From Dastarcus helophoroides (taxonomy: Eukaryota; Arthropoda; Insecta; Coleoptera; Bothrideridae): DNA of 64,000 bases. Below are positions 23,941-36,022 of this stretch, piece by piece. Position 1 is the first letter of the stretch. Each line of letters begins with the position of its first letter. The stretch spans positions 9,733,638 to 9,797,637 of the forward strand of contig CM053333.1 of assembly GCA_028583605.1 (NCBI GenBank), read 5' to 3'. Below the pieces are notes generated by a model, which saw only the letters and a program-made list of their open reading frames with translations, was not told where the DNA came from and made no database searches. Made by a program: the position numbers and the translations under genes.

Positions 23941-24620
23941 CCTAAAATAGTCCCAAAGAAATTGTAAAAAAAATTATAAATGAATCCTGAAAAATTTCCA
24001 AACTTCTAAAAATTTCGAAAATTATCCTAAAGAAAAAAGAATTTGAATAAATTCTCAAAAAGTTCATACAATATTTCTGGACTATTAAATAATATTGTAA
24101 ATTTTTCCTTAATGTTTTCTAAAAAAATTTTAAAAAGGTGCCTAAAGAGTCTCCAAAAATTTCTTACAAATTTCTAAAACAAATCGCAAAAAAATCTTTA
24201 AAGAATCCTAAAAACCACCTAAAATAACCGAAATAAATTCCCACAAAATGCAACAAAAGAAATGTTCTTTTTTTATTGGGTTTACAGCTGGAGCTGAAAT
24301 GTTTGTGTTTCTCATCATTCCCTGGTGGAAACGGTTTGCGCGCATTGTGTTTATGGTGACGATGTCCGTACGGTTATTGTCTATGTAATTTACCCAAAAG
24401 AATGTAAGCGACAATGCAAAGCGAGGGTCATCACCTTTGCGTTTTAGTTATTGTCACTAGTTACAAGTCGGTGTTGTTTCCTTCTTGGAATTAATATTTT
24501 CAACTGTGTATCATGTGTAACAAAACGTTTTATTGCCCATTTGATGTCTTCCTAGATGCATAACTCTTGAATATTTGACCGTCGTTAGTAGTATATAGTC
24601 CTATCCAAATTAGGTGTCTA
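23941..24620. other. A-rich filler then complex sequence, no gene
   Basis: 23941-24235 is built from CCTAAAAAATTT-like words, a different A-rich drift from the TCGAAATTT satellite. 24236-24620 is complex, without a recognisable frame. Confidence 0.4.
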
Positions 24621-24879
24621 CTATGTCGTTTTAGAGAATTTCCAGATTAAAGTCGAAATTTGGGAACCTGAAAACAACTAGAAGTTCCAGTATCGATTTT
24701 TTTTCTTATTATTTCATTAAAGCTGACATATTTATTTTTTTTGGAAACTTCTTAGTTTTACTTTAAATTAAAAAAAATCATTCAAATTTACGGTCAAATA
24801 AATAAATTCCCAGATTCTAATATTACTGAAATTTTTGACATTTTCCCACAATTTCGAATTTAAATTCAAAATTTTAGAT

Positions 24880-25385
24880 CTAAGGTCGAGAATTGGATTT
24901 TAAAGAAGAGATTTTTTAAAAAGAGAATTAACAATTTGATACTTTAACTTACATTTTGAGAAAAAATTGTACAACTTCTAGGAAAAAGCTCGGAGTATCT
25001 ACAATTATGGGGGAAATTTTCGATATTTTTTGCTAATTTTTAGCTTTCTATAGAAAGTTTTAGTCAAATTTTAAAATTTGTAGTTCCTTTCTTACGGTTT
25101 TGACCTTTAAACAAGGAAACTTCAATAGTCAATAAAGAGGGAAACCCGGAGACTGGAATGCTGGATCAAGAGAGAAGCGATTTTGTTTTCCATTTTTAAT
25201 TGTATCTTCAGCTTACCCATGCTTGATATTTAGATGCGGATGAGGATAATGAATTCGAAACCATGCTAGCACCCTTCAAATCCTTACATGGTCAAAACTT
25301 TAATGATTTCAAATCCAAACTTAAAAATCGGGATTTACTTTTTTTCGAACTTTCAGGAAAAATCCAAATTTCCAGAGTGAAATGG
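24880..25385 (+). repeat. dispersed direct repeat R, copy 1
   Basis: The copy begins CTAAGGTCGAGAATTGGATT, includes GACCTTTAAACAAGGAAACT and ends AAATCGGGATTTACTTTTTT. Other copies lie at about 26890-27255, 28490-28990 and 29190-29480. Copies differ by deletions, especially of the middle part after GGAGACTTGAATGCTG. The last copy happens to have a 102-codon open frame, which the others do not share. Confidence 0.8.
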
Positions 25386-25429
25386 ATTCAATAAGAAATG
25401 TTATTTATTTCAAATTTAACGTTTTGGGA

Positions 25430-25632
25430 AAGCGACTGCTCCTTGGTTATCTTCAAAAATTGAAATACATATCTTGTCCCATGAAACCAAGAAAGATTAA
25501 AAAACACAACAAATGTTGCTCTTACGCGTTTCAATAGCCAAGCTATCATCTTCAGAGAGATACTGAAGTTAGAGCAACCTTTGTTGTGTTTTTTAATCTT
25601 TCTTGGTTTCAGAGGACAAGATTTGTTTTTCG
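25430..25632. mobile_element. family A foldback insert, copy A1
   Basis: The left arm (minus sense) and right arm (plus sense) share GAAACCAAGAAAGATTAAAA and its reverse complement. The left arm keeps a hammerhead-like core; the right arm has lost it (CTGAAG runs straight into TTAGAGC). The left arm extends about 25 bp further, to CTCCTTGGTTATC. Confidence 0.85.
25525..25555 (-). ncRNA. hammerhead-like ribozyme motif, family A (copy A1)
   Basis: Minus strand: CTGAAGA box (25549-25555), hairpin GATAGC-TTG-GCTATT, then GAAAC (25528-25532). One nucleotide lies between the first box and the hairpin, and the first stem pair is weakened (G-T). The cleavage site and stems I and III were not established. 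Confidence 0.6.
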
Positions 25633-26127
25633 AATTTAACGTAAATTTCGAATTTTTTCCGCACTTTCAATTTTTTTAATTTCGAAAATTTTGAAAAATC
25701 TTGAATTTTTCACGAAACTATTGGTTGTTTTCGAAGATTGGCTCCTAGATATTTTGCTAGTTCAAAGTTGAAATGTTTATTGTTGTGGAAACTTCTAGGT
25801 TCTAGTTTAAATTTAAAAAGATATTTAAATTTACGGTCAAAGTTTCAAAAAATAATTAAAAATGAATTGTGAACTTTAATTTCAAGAAAAAATTTAAAGA
25901 TTTTGTAAAGAAAGCTTCAACCGTACGAAATTAGTTTAGAAATGTTGAATGTTTTACAAACCTTGACCCTTTTGTCAGAATATTAAGTTTAAATTTGTTC
26001 TTAAGAAGATTTCGAATTTAAAAACGAGATTCTAGAAAGAGGTAGAAAGTCTTCAATTAAATTCGAAAGTGCGAGAATTCAAAATAAAAATGTTCTTAGA
26101 AATTTCGATTCGGACATTTTGCTCAAT

Positions 26128-26640
26128 AAGTAGATAGACAGAGCCGATTCTAACCCCAAAATCCCATGCTTTTACTTATGGCGGTCCATCGTGGTTAAAT
26201 TTTTTTACCTTGAGTCAACTAAACAAGAAGCAATTAACTAAACAACTATACAACTAAATAACCAAATAAACAAGCAAGTAAACAATTTGTTAGTTGGTTT
26301 TAGTTGGATATTTAGTTCTTTAGTTGGTTGTTTAGTTGTATAGTTGGTTGGTAAAGACCATAGAAGGTTTTGATCCTTTACCGCATCGGCAATTAAACAA
26401 ATAATTACCCGATACGTATTTCACCAGCAGAACTGGCATTTTTAGGCGTACTAATCTTAATTGATTAACAAATCAGTACTTAGCTTAATTGATTTGTTAT
26501 TCAATTAAGATTAGTAGGTTTTAAAAAGTTGGTTAGTTGTTTATTGTTTCGTTGACTTGAGGTAAAAAAAATTACCACGATGAACCTCCCTAAGAAAAAG
26601 TATGGGATTTTGGACTAGAATCGGCTTTGCCTATCTACTT
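26128..26640. mobile_element. 513 bp foldback element (MITE-like) with about 95 bp inverted ends
   Basis: The ends are AAGTAGATAG and its complement; the two arms match for about 95 bp with roughly one mismatch in seven, including GCCGATTCTA, AAAATCCCAT and CATCGTGGT. Direct CAAT flanks both sides (26124-26127 and 26641-26644), a possible 4 bp target duplication. The centre is itself palindromic (CTTAATTGATTAACAAATCA against TTGTTATTCAATTAAG), and the arms continue into AACTAAACAA / TTAGTTG words. The element is non-coding. Confidence 0.85.
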
Positions 26641-26889
26641 CAATATTTTGAGTATATTATTTTGAATTTTTAGGAACTTAAGAATTTAGATTTCGACTTT
26701 AATCTCGAAATTTCAAGCTGAAATTATAATCACATTTAATTGTTTAGAAATTTGAAACTTTCACTTATTTTGACTTGAATCTCTGAATTTTAAATGCGTT
26801 TAATAAAGAATTGTTATACATAAATCAGATTCTAATATACCAAAATTTTCGTCAGTTTCACACAATTTCGAATTTAAAGTCAAAGTTTA

Positions 26890-27255
26890 AGTCTAAGGTC
26901 GAGAATTGGATTTTAAAGAAGATATTTTTATACAAAGAATGAACAATTTGCTACTTTAACTTTAAATTTTAAGAAAAAATGTACAATTTCTAGAAAAAAG
27001 CTCGGTGTTTCTAAAATTATTGCAGAAATGCTGGATGTTTTTGCTAATTTCTAGCTTTCTATAGAAATTTTTAGTCAAATTTTGAAATTTCTAATTACTT
27101 TCTTATGGTTTTGCCCTTTAAACTAGGAGACTTCAATAGTCAATCACGAGTGAAACTCGGAGACTTGAAGGCTGAAACAAGAGGGAAGCGATTTTGTTTT
27201 CCATTTTTAATTGTATCTTCAGCTTACACATGCTTAATATTTAGATGTGGACGAA
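26890..27255 (+). repeat. dispersed direct repeat R, copy 2
   Basis: This copy matches copy 1 from CTAAGGTCGAGAATTGGATT to ATATTTAGATGTGGACG. The GAATTCGAAACCATGC part is missing. Confidence 0.75.
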
Positions 27256-27479
27256 ATGGACGAAAAATTTAAGATTTTTCAGAGAAAGTCAAATTTAAAA
27301 AACAAATATGAGAAGATGATCGAACTTCACGAAAAAATTTTGAAAAAATGCATCTAATCTTGGTGAAAACTAGAAATTTCCAAGAAAGTCAAATTTGATC
27401 GTAATTTAGAAAAAAGTAAAATTTTAGGAAAAAAATGAAATTTAAAAAAAATCGAATTTTCCTGGCTAAATTTTTATTT

Positions 27480-28320
27480 TGGTTTGACTTCTCGAGTCAG
27501 AGTCAATGTGGCGTCAGAAAATATCCAAGGTTGGAATATACGTCGATTTTTTAATAAAGATAAGTCGAAACTCCGAGAAAAAGACGATATTACGAGAGAA
27601 CTTTTACGAAAAAGATTTAAATTTTGAGAAAAAACGTTTAATATCAGTGAAATTTAGAAATTTCTCAGAAATGATCAGATTTTATCGAAATTTAGAAAAA
27701 GAGCGAATTTTAAGAAACAATCGAATATTTATTTTCTCCTGACTCTTCGAGCCAGAGAAAGGCAGGCGCCCTACCTTATCTCAACAGCCGTTAGGCAATG
27801 TCAAATATTGTGATATACATCGAAATGTTGACAAACAAGTTGAAACTTCCAGAAATTTGGATTGAAGAACAGTGGAAATTTACAAAGAAAATGTTCTTCT
27901 AAATTCTGTACTTTACCAAAATTTAAAATTTCCAAAAAAATATATTTTTCAAGAGAAGATTGACCAAATTTCGAGTAAAAGGCAAATTTTAATAAAAAAG
28001 CCAAAATTTTCAGATTTAGAAAGCATCGAAATTTTCAAAAAAAAACGACAAATTTTTAAATAAGAATTAGAAATTTTGATAAAAGAAGTCAAATTTTGTG
28101 AACCAAAGCAAAATTTCAAAAATTTCAAAATAACAAGACAAATTATGTAGAAATATAGGAAATTTAAGGAAAAGTCTAATTTTCGAAAAAAATGCTTCAA
28201 TGGAAGAGTGCATTTTGAAGAAAACAAATTTTTGTAAACACTCGCCAAGTTGAATGCATATAAATTTTCGGTATACTGAATGAACCAGGGGGGGGCAAGC
28301 GCCCTACGCCTATGAAAGAA
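27480..28320. repeat. family G element, right-end units
   Basis: A unit ending in a GAGTCAG...GCGCCCTA type tail recurs (about 27490, 27745, 28285). The last one, GGGGGGGGCAAGCGCCCTA followed by CGCCTATGA, matches the tails at 44305-44350 and 60880-60920. Between them is A-rich satellite. Confidence 0.65.
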
Positions 28321-28489
28321 GCCATGAAAAAATCAGTTCATAAGTTTCTTGAAGACTCCAAAGTAAAACTTACAAATCCAAAGACACTGAATTTTTATTA
28401 TTTGAGGCAACGAATAAAAGAACAAAAAACTTAGATTTGTTATTTGATGTTCCGAAAACTATAAAACCAAGCTCACTCAAAAGTTTGGG

Positions 28490-28990
28490 TCTAAGGTCGA
28501 GAATTGGACTTTAAATAAGAGATTTTTTAAGAAAAGGACCAACAATTTGCTACTTTAACTTTAAATTTTGAGAAAAAATGTACAACTTCTAGGAAAAAGC
28601 TAAGAGTTTCTAAAATTATTGCAGAAATGTTTAATGTTTTTGCCAATTTCTAGCCTTATATAGAAATTTTTAGTCGACTTTTCAAATTTCTAATTCCTTT
28701 CTTATGGTTTTGACCTTTAAACAAGGAGACTTCAATAGTCAATCAAGAGAGAAACCAGGAGACTTGAATGCTGAATCAAGAGAGAAGCAATTTTGTTTTC
28801 CATTTTTATTGTATCTTCCGCTTACACATGCTTGATATTTAGATGCGGATGAGGCTAATGAATTCGAAACCATGCTATCAAATCCTCACATGGTCAAAGC
28901 CTTAATGGTTTCAAGTCCAAACTTAAAAATCGGGATTTACTTTTTTTCGAACTTTTAGAAAAAGTCCACTGTTCCAGAGTAAAATGGATT
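28490..28990 (+). repeat. dispersed direct repeat R, copy 3
   Basis: This copy matches copy 1 nearly throughout, with a short deletion after AAACCATGCTA. Confidence 0.78.
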
Positions 28991-29189
28991 TAATAAGAAA
29001 TGTTATTAATTTTAAATTTAACCTAAATTAAGCATTTCTTTCACACTTTGAATTATTTTTAATTTCGAATGTTTCCCGGAATCTTGAATTTTTCACGAAA
29101 CTACTGATTGTTTTCGAATATTTGCGCTTCAAAATTTGCCTTTATGTTCATCTTACTTAATTTTTAGTTAAATGATCGGGAAGAAAGTC

Positions 29190-29480
29190 CACTTTGGATG
29201 TTTTTGCTCATTTATAGCTTTTTATAGAAATTTTCAGTCGAATATGGAAATTTCTGGTTCCTTTCTTATGGTTTTGACCTTTAAACAAGGAGACTTCAAT
29301 GGTCAATCAGGAGGGAAACCCGGAGACTTGAATGCTGAGGATAATGAATTCGAAACCATGCCAGCGCCCTTCAAATCCTTACATGGTCAAAACTTTAATG
29401 ATATCAAATCCAAACTTAAAAATCGGGATTTACTTTTTTTCGAACTTTCAGGAAAAGTCCAAATTTCCAGAGTGAAATAA
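29190..29480 (+). repeat. dispersed direct repeat R, copy 4
   Basis: A shorter copy in which GGAGACTTGAATGCTGAGG is joined directly to ATAATGAATTCGAAACC, so the stretch containing TTTGTTTTCCATTTTT is missing. The deletion leaves an open frame of 102 codons at 29172-29480. I regard it as accidental, because the other copies do not preserve it. Confidence 0.78.
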
Positions 29481-30041
29481 ATTCAATAAGAAATTTCGAA
29501 TTTTTTCAGCACTTTCAATTTTTTTAAATTTTGAATATTTCCCGAAATCTTGATTTTTTCACGAAACTACTGATCGTTTCCGAAGATTTGCGTTTCGAAA
29601 TTTCTCCTTTATGTTCATTTTTCTTAACTTTTTGTCAAATACCCAGGAAGAAGGTCCACAACGTGAGTCAATGGCTCGAATTTAAAAGTCTAAATTTTCA
29701 CAAAAAAAAAAAATTTGAAACATAAACTTTCAATTTCGAGAAAAAAGTGAAAATTTTAGTAAAGAGCTCCTGATTTAAAAGAAAATGTTGCAGTAACTGT
29801 TAGAGTTTGGCGATTTTGAAACCCGGTTTTAAAAAATGGGTTTTAAAATTGAAAACCAGTTTTTAAAATGAGAAAACCGGTCTAAAAAATTTATATTATT
29901 ATGTTAAAATTAATTTGAAACTTATTTGATTATCTTCAAAACTCAAAATTATTATTATTATTTCAATTCTTATGTGAAAACCGATTCTAATGAAGAGCAA
30001 ATGAAAGAAACTATTTACCAGAGTAATGTTTTTAAAAAAAG

Positions 30042-30270
30042 TCGTGGGCGTAGGCAGGATTTTTTTAAAAGGAGGGTAAAAATTATTCTGAAAAATTTAT
30101 GGGCAAAAAAGAAAACCTTTCGACTTTTCACTAAAAAAATACATGAACTGGGTGGATCTAATTTTCAGATTAAAGTTGAAATTTTGAAAAATAGCCAAAC
30201 TTTACAAAAAAATCTCTCGGATAGCAGAAATTGTCAACATTTTGAAAAGGTCAAAATTAAAAAAAAGACG
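30042..30270 (+). repeat. family G element, left-end segment
   Basis: GGGCGTAGGCAGGATTT followed by a GGAGGG word, ACATGAACTG and TTTTCAGATTAAAGTTGAAA matches the start of the family G copy at 39593. The terminal word CATAGGCGTAG is the reverse complement of the right-end tails. Confidence 0.6.
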
Positions 30271-30590
30271 TAATTTTCATAAGTTGATTTTCTGAAAAGA
30301 ATAGAGAGTTTCCAGAAGTAGTCTTCAAGTTTCAAGAAAAAATTGAAAATTTTAGTAAAATAGAGTCCAGAGTTTTTAAAAGAAATTGGTTTAGAGATTT
30401 GTTTGAAATTTCGTTTTGTTTCGATTTTAATTTCGGAACTACAAGTTTAAATTCGACATCTTTGTTTCGACTTCGATCTATATTTCGTCTTTAAACGCGG
30501 AATGATAGGGGAAGTTTTTAATTTTTTATAAACTTAAAATTTCGACTTTATCTCAGGAATTTGCGTGCGTAATTATCTGATTTTTGACTG

Positions 30591-31660
30591 AACTTTTTCC
30601 AACCCTTAACTGATTTTGGTTTTCGTTTCGTCTGCAACGAAACGAAAGACGTTACGTAAATATCCTGTGATAATTTAGGCCTATCAAAGTTAGCACGACG
30701 AGCAATAATACCGGGTGTCCGTAAAACCGGTTCTGCACATACACACCATAAGGGACACCCCTGTTAGGTGCTCATCTTCATGAATGCCTTTTGACGAGTG
30801 TAATTCACTTGACCATTTGCGTATCGCGTCACGTTAAACTCTTTTCTTCGATAAAACTACCCCATTTATCTGCAATGGACAATGACTATTCGTGGGAATT
30901 CCCCTAAAGCATTAAAGTGACCCTCGCCGAGTTGACCTACGAACCTGAAGGATTGTCCATCTAACCCTTAACGGACTGACCAAAACTGGACTTTCTAGTT
31001 TTACTGGTGACATAAGCGTCGAGAATCGTGAGAACTATCAGTAAAAAGGCAAGGAAGGACGAAAACGGGAAAGCCGATTCTTCCTCGTATTTACGTGTCT
31101 ATTAAAACGCTCATCCTGTCGTTGAAAATCCGACACCGTTTCCAACCGAATTCTAAGGGCACAAACGGTCGTCGCTTCAGTGGGACCTTCGCATTTACCA
31201 CGGCTTATAAAAATTGGTTTAATTACCCAGTCGATAACGTACGTACGTTATTAGAGATAATGATCGAGGGAATAATTTTTGCCTCTAATAAATATTTATG
31301 GATTTATGAAAAGTGATGTATGTGAGTAACTCGTTAATATAAATAAGATTTATTCCCGTCCAGAAGCTTAGCATCGGGAAACATCTAATCAATTAATTTG
31401 CCGGCGTAAACTCGTTCTCGGTTTAAAAATTTATAAATATTAGTTTGATTGATTTCACCTAGACGCGAACGCCAATGATGCCGTGAAACGCGACTGGAAA
31501 CTGACCAAATGTGACAAAGTTAATGCCCTCACACACGCAGTTCCTTATTTGCAGCGCTTTGCTCCCTGAAATTCACCACGAATAGGGAATTGTTAATGCG
31601 AATTGAAATAAATAAATATAATAAATACGTTCCAAAATTACGAAATTATAATAAGAAAGA
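30591..31660. other. island of complex sequence, possible conserved non-coding DNA
   Basis: In contrast to the satellite on both sides, this kilobase is GC-richer, without tandem structure or recognisable element ends. The only frame of note (31095-31316, 73 codons) resembles nothing I know. It contains several homeodomain-type TAAT words and the inverted words GGGTGTCC / GGGACACCC at about 30713-30766. An enhancer, or an exon of a non-coding RNA, is possible but not shown. Confidence 0.35.
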
Positions 31661-34600
31661 CTTATAACTGGATTGTTTAATTACGATTTTGAAGTCGAAA
31701 ATTTATCATTTTCCCAATTTTAACATCATTTTAACTTTGAACCAAAACTTTCAGAAGATTTTTAATATCGAATTTAAATTCGCTTAAAATTTCGAGTTTC
31801 ACTTAAAAATTCTGGGGGTTTGACCTCAATATTTTGACTTGTTTTACGAAATTTCGACTTTCAAACTGCAATTTGGGCTCATTTTGAATTTTATCTCAAA
31901 ATTTTAATTTTTTCGCGCGATATGACAGTAGATTCAAATGTTTTCGAAATGCTTTGATCTTGACTGTTTGAATTCGAATTTAAAATTGCAAGAAACATTT
32001 TAGTTGCTGAAGTTTTTATTTAATTTCTAAAAATTCAAGTTTTCTTTCAAAATTTTGACTTTAAAGTAAACACTTAAGAAAAAAGTTTGTCGTTTCAAAT
32101 TCAGTATTGAAATTTCGATCCTAGGTACCAAAGTTCGACTTTAATTAGAAATCCTTTTACTTTCAATTATGACATTATGTCTTTATAATTGGAGAAAAAC
32201 TGAATTAATAAAACTTGTACGACTTTTCGAGTTCAAAATTGCCAACATTAAAATGGAATCTTTGAAAGCAAAAAGGGTTTTATTAATTTTGGTTTTTTCT
32301 TTCAAAATTGTCAGATTGAGAGTAGCTGCAAAACTTTTTGAAAATACTTTGACTTTTCGGTTCTTTTAAAACATTTTCACTGAGAATTTTGAGAAGACAG
32401 TATTTCTTCCCTAAATTTTGCTTCAAGCTTCAAAATTTTTAGAAAATGTTGTTAATAGTTGTTAATAGATTCGATCCTTTTATTCAGATTAAAAATTTGA
32501 TAAAAATTTAGCTTCCTAAAAGAGTGATTTTTCTTCAGTTGAAACTTTATTTTTTAAAATTACGACTTAATATCAGAATTTGATTTTAAACTCGAAATTA
32601 AGAGAGTTCGTTTTTCCGAATTTTTGTACATTATCTTGAAATTTTGACTTTTGTACTGTTGAAGTTTCGTTTTTTAAAATATTTTTTTCTTGTGGTATCC
32701 ACAATTTTTATAGAAATTCGATTTTAAAATCGAAATTTGAACCCAGTTTAGACGTTTTTCGTCGAAATTACCAAAAATTTGAATTTAAAACTTAAAAAAA
32801 TGAAAATTTGCGCGCATCGCTTATTATAAATTACGTATTATGTCACCAATCTTATAAAATTTGGAAGATTTTTTATAAAAATGTCGATCTTAATTATTTA
32901 AAATTTCGATTTTGTGAAATCTCGAAGATTTTTAAAAACATTTTTACTTTTATCTATAACTCTCGCCTCTAGAAGACGATATCTCAACTTAAAGACTTTT
33001 CTAAAAATTTCAACCAGAAATTTGGACATACTTTTTCTTAATTTTGTACTTGTTTTGAAGCAATATTGAGTGAAATCCGATGGTTCAATATACAGTTGAC
33101 TGTCGATATTTTGAAATTCAAGGAACCAAAGAAAAAGTTTAAATTATTGAAAGTTTAAAATAATAAGAGAGTGGTGGATCTAGGTGATTTTCGATTTGTT
33201 AAAAGGTTTTGCCTATTTTCAACAAATTCTATTTTTTTAATTTCAACCTATTTAAAATTTGTAATTTTCTCGAAGACTCGATTCTATCAAAATTTCGACT
33301 TTTTTGGAAAATTTGATCTTTCTTGATAATATCGATTTTTCTCAAAATTTTGACTGTTTTGTAATTTTGTTTTTTTTAATTTTATCTATTATTTGAAAAA
33401 TTTGAGATTTTGAACATTTCTACATTTTTAAAATTTTAATTTTTGTAGAAAACTTATGCTTATAAGTATATTCTCTGGAAAGTTATGTTTTTCTTAATTT
33501 CGACTTTTTAAAAAGTTTTAACGTAGTTTTTAAACTCTTAAAAATTTCAATTTTTTTTTCAATATTTCGACCAATTTCGAACATTTCGTCTCTCAAATTT
33601 CAATTCTTTTTGTAAACTTAATTTTAAAAAAAATTGGACTTTTTGAAAACTACGTTTTCGCGTGTTCTGAATCTTTTGATTCTTTTGTAAACATTTCGAT
33701 TAGACATATTTTTTGCAAATTAAATTTGTTTGAGAAATTTTACGTTGTTTTTAAATCTCGACTCTTGAACATTTCGATTTTTTCAAGATTTTTATTATTT
33801 TTCGAAATTTTGACATTTCAGAAAATTTTTGATTTTTTGCTGTTGAAAATTTCGGTTTGTTTCGAAAATTTCGATTTCTTTTGAAAATTTTTTCCTTTAA
33901 AAACGTTTTGGCTTTTGACAATGTCGACATTTTATAATTTTAACTGTTTTCAAGATCGCGCTTTTAAAATTTTTATTTTTGAGAATTTCGACTCTCAAAA
34001 GTTCAACTTATTTTATCTACTTTTAAAATTTGTCTTTTTCTGGAAATTACAACTTATTTTTGGTTTTATTTCAAAATTTTTGATTTTACTGAAAATTTTC
34101 ACTTTTTCAAGATATGACTTTTTGAAAAATTCACCTTTTTCTCAGAATTTACTCTATTCCTTGAAATTTTGCTTTTTTTTGTACATTTCGACTGAAACAT
34201 TGTTTCTTTAAAACATTATTTTCTAAGAATTTGTTGTTTTGAAAAATTTTACTTTCTTTAAAACATTATTTTCTAAAAATTTGTTGTTTTGAAAAATTTT
34301 ACTTAAAATTTAAACGTTTCTTATCGACTTTTTTCACAATTGTTGATCTTTCTTAAACAAGTCACTTTTTTTGTAAAGTTTGTCTTTGAAAGCTTTATTT
34401 TTTTTAAATCTTGAGATTTTTCCAAATTTCAACTTTGTCTCAGTATTTCGACTGATTTGTTTTTGAAGAAATCGATTTTTTTGCAACCATTGAATATTTG
34501 AATGTTTTTCAAAAGTTGGACCACTTGAATCTCGCCTTTTTAGACTTTTTGACTTTTTTTCGAAAATTTCCAAATTCGAAACTTTTTCTTCAAAATTTGA

Positions 34601-35490
34601 TCCTTTTTTCAAAATGTTGACGCTTTTTGAAAATAAGTTCGACCTTTTCCAAATTTCCACCTTCTTAAAAATTTCAATCTGCTCTCAAAATTTTGGCTTC
34701 TTTTAAATCTAAACTTTTTAAAAATTTCGATCGTTTTAAAAAATTTGAATTTTTCAAAATTTCTAGTTTTTGTAAGACTTCGATTGATTTTGAAATTTTG
34801 ACTTTTTCCGGAAGTTGTTTTATTTTTTGTTTCAATTTTTTTTTTGAAAAATGCTACTTATTTTGAAATTTTCTATTTTATTAAAAAATTTCAATTTTAT
34901 CAAAATATTGAATTCGCCTTTTTTCAGAATTTTTTGTATTTAGTAAAATTTGCTTCACTTGTGTAAATTTCGACTATTTGAAAAATTTTACTTTTTTTTT
35001 TGTAAAAATTTTGTTTAGTTTTGAAAAATTCGATTTTTGAAAAGTTTAACGTTTCTTAAAATTTCGACTTTTTTTACAATTATTTTAAAAGAGTCACTTT
35101 TTTGCAAATTCCAATATTGTTTTAAAATTTTGCGTTTGAAACTTTCATTTTTAAATTGTAACATTTTTCCACATTTCAAATTTGTTTCAATGTCTCGACT
35201 GATTTTAATTTTTTTTTAACTCATTGTTTTTTGACAATTTCTACTATTAAAAATTAGGAAATTTTTCAAAAGTTGAATTACCTTAAAAAGTCCCCCTTCC
35301 GGCTTTTTGATATTTTTTTTTTGAATATTTGATTGTGTGAAAATTATGACTTTTTCAAGATTTTAACTTTTTTTAAAAAAAGTTCGATCTTTTCCAAATA
35401 ACCACTTTTTTCAACGTTTCTCAAAGGTTGGACTTTTGTGAAAATATTTTTTGAAAATTTTGTCCGTTTTGAAAAATTCGAATTTGTCAA
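31661..35490. repeat. T-rich degenerate satellite, about 3.8 kb
   Basis: Plus-strand form of the AAATTTCGACTTTTT motif throughout. A pogo-like end lies at about 33093-33165. A doubled 53 bp segment occurs at about 34206-34304 (TTTCTTTAAAACATTATTTT occurs twice). Reading frames here are compositional. Confidence 0.65.
33093..33200 (+). repeat. pogo-like terminal sequence
   Basis: TACAGTTGACTGTCGATATT, then AAATTCAAGGAACCAAAG and AATAATAAGAGAGTGGTGG. The layout CAGT-GAC-TCG-ATAAT-TTGAA is that of pogo/Tigger-type ends; the same segment occurs at about 46010 and 46377. No transposase is present here. Confidence 0.5.
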
Positions 35491-35510
35491 AATTTTGAAT
35501 TTTTATCAAG

Positions 35511-35735
35511 ATGGTTTTTCTTCTTTTTCCCTTTGCCTTTTTCTCTTCCCATTTTTCTCTTTATTGTTTTTTCTTTTTCTCTTTGCCTTTCTCTTTTTCT
35601 TTTTCTCTTTCTCCTTCCCTTTTTCTTTTTACCCTCCTCTTTTCCCTTCTCTTGCTCTTTCTCTGTAATTCCAATTCCTTGTTCGCCTCCTTACCATCAT
35701 TCTCTTCTTCTTCCGTTTCCTCTTTAAATTCAAGA
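35511..35735 (+). repeat. pyrimidine tract (CTTTTTCTCTTTC)n
   Basis: An irregular polypyrimidine run of about 220 bp. Three overlapping short frames are open only because of composition. Confidence 0.8.
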
Positions 35736-35847
35736 CGGTTTCAATTTATTTTGAAGAATCCGAAATTCTGTAGAAAATGTTATTTTTTTTGAAAATTTTG
35801 CTCTGAAGCGTTTACGTATTATTTCCAGTATTTTTAATGTCTAGTTA

Positions 35848-36022
35848 GAAATTAAAATACAAATCTTGTTCTCTGAATCCAAGAAAGATTGAAAAACACA
35901 ACAAGGGTTGCTCTAACGCGTTTCGATATCCAAGTAATCATCTTCTTCTTTCTTGGTTTCAGGGGATAAGATTTCTATTTCAATTTTTGAAGATAATCAA
36001 GGACCAGTCCGTTGCACCAAAA
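35848..36022. mobile_element. family A foldback insert, copy A2 (damaged core)
   Basis: The left arm runs from AATTAAAATACAAATCTTGT to the stem-loop at 35921-35945. The right arm has been cut back to TTTCTTGGTTTCAGGGGATA and then runs through GATAATCAAGGACCAGTCC to about 36018. The ribozyme-like core is damaged: CTGAAGA reads AAGAAGA, and the hairpin has mismatches. Confidence 0.8.

Larger units (their letters stand above)
24621..30590. repeat. A-rich satellite domain, about 6 kb, with nested elements
   Basis: The plus strand is dominated by GAAAAAAGTCGAAATTT-type words. Inside it lie four copies of a direct repeat, one family A insert, one 513 bp foldback element and end sequences of family G, listed separately. 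No coding region is supported. Confidence 0.65.

Noticed and set aside
29172..29480. 102-codon frame in repeat R copy 4
   Set aside because: The frame exists only because this copy has a deletion; the other three copies do not preserve it.
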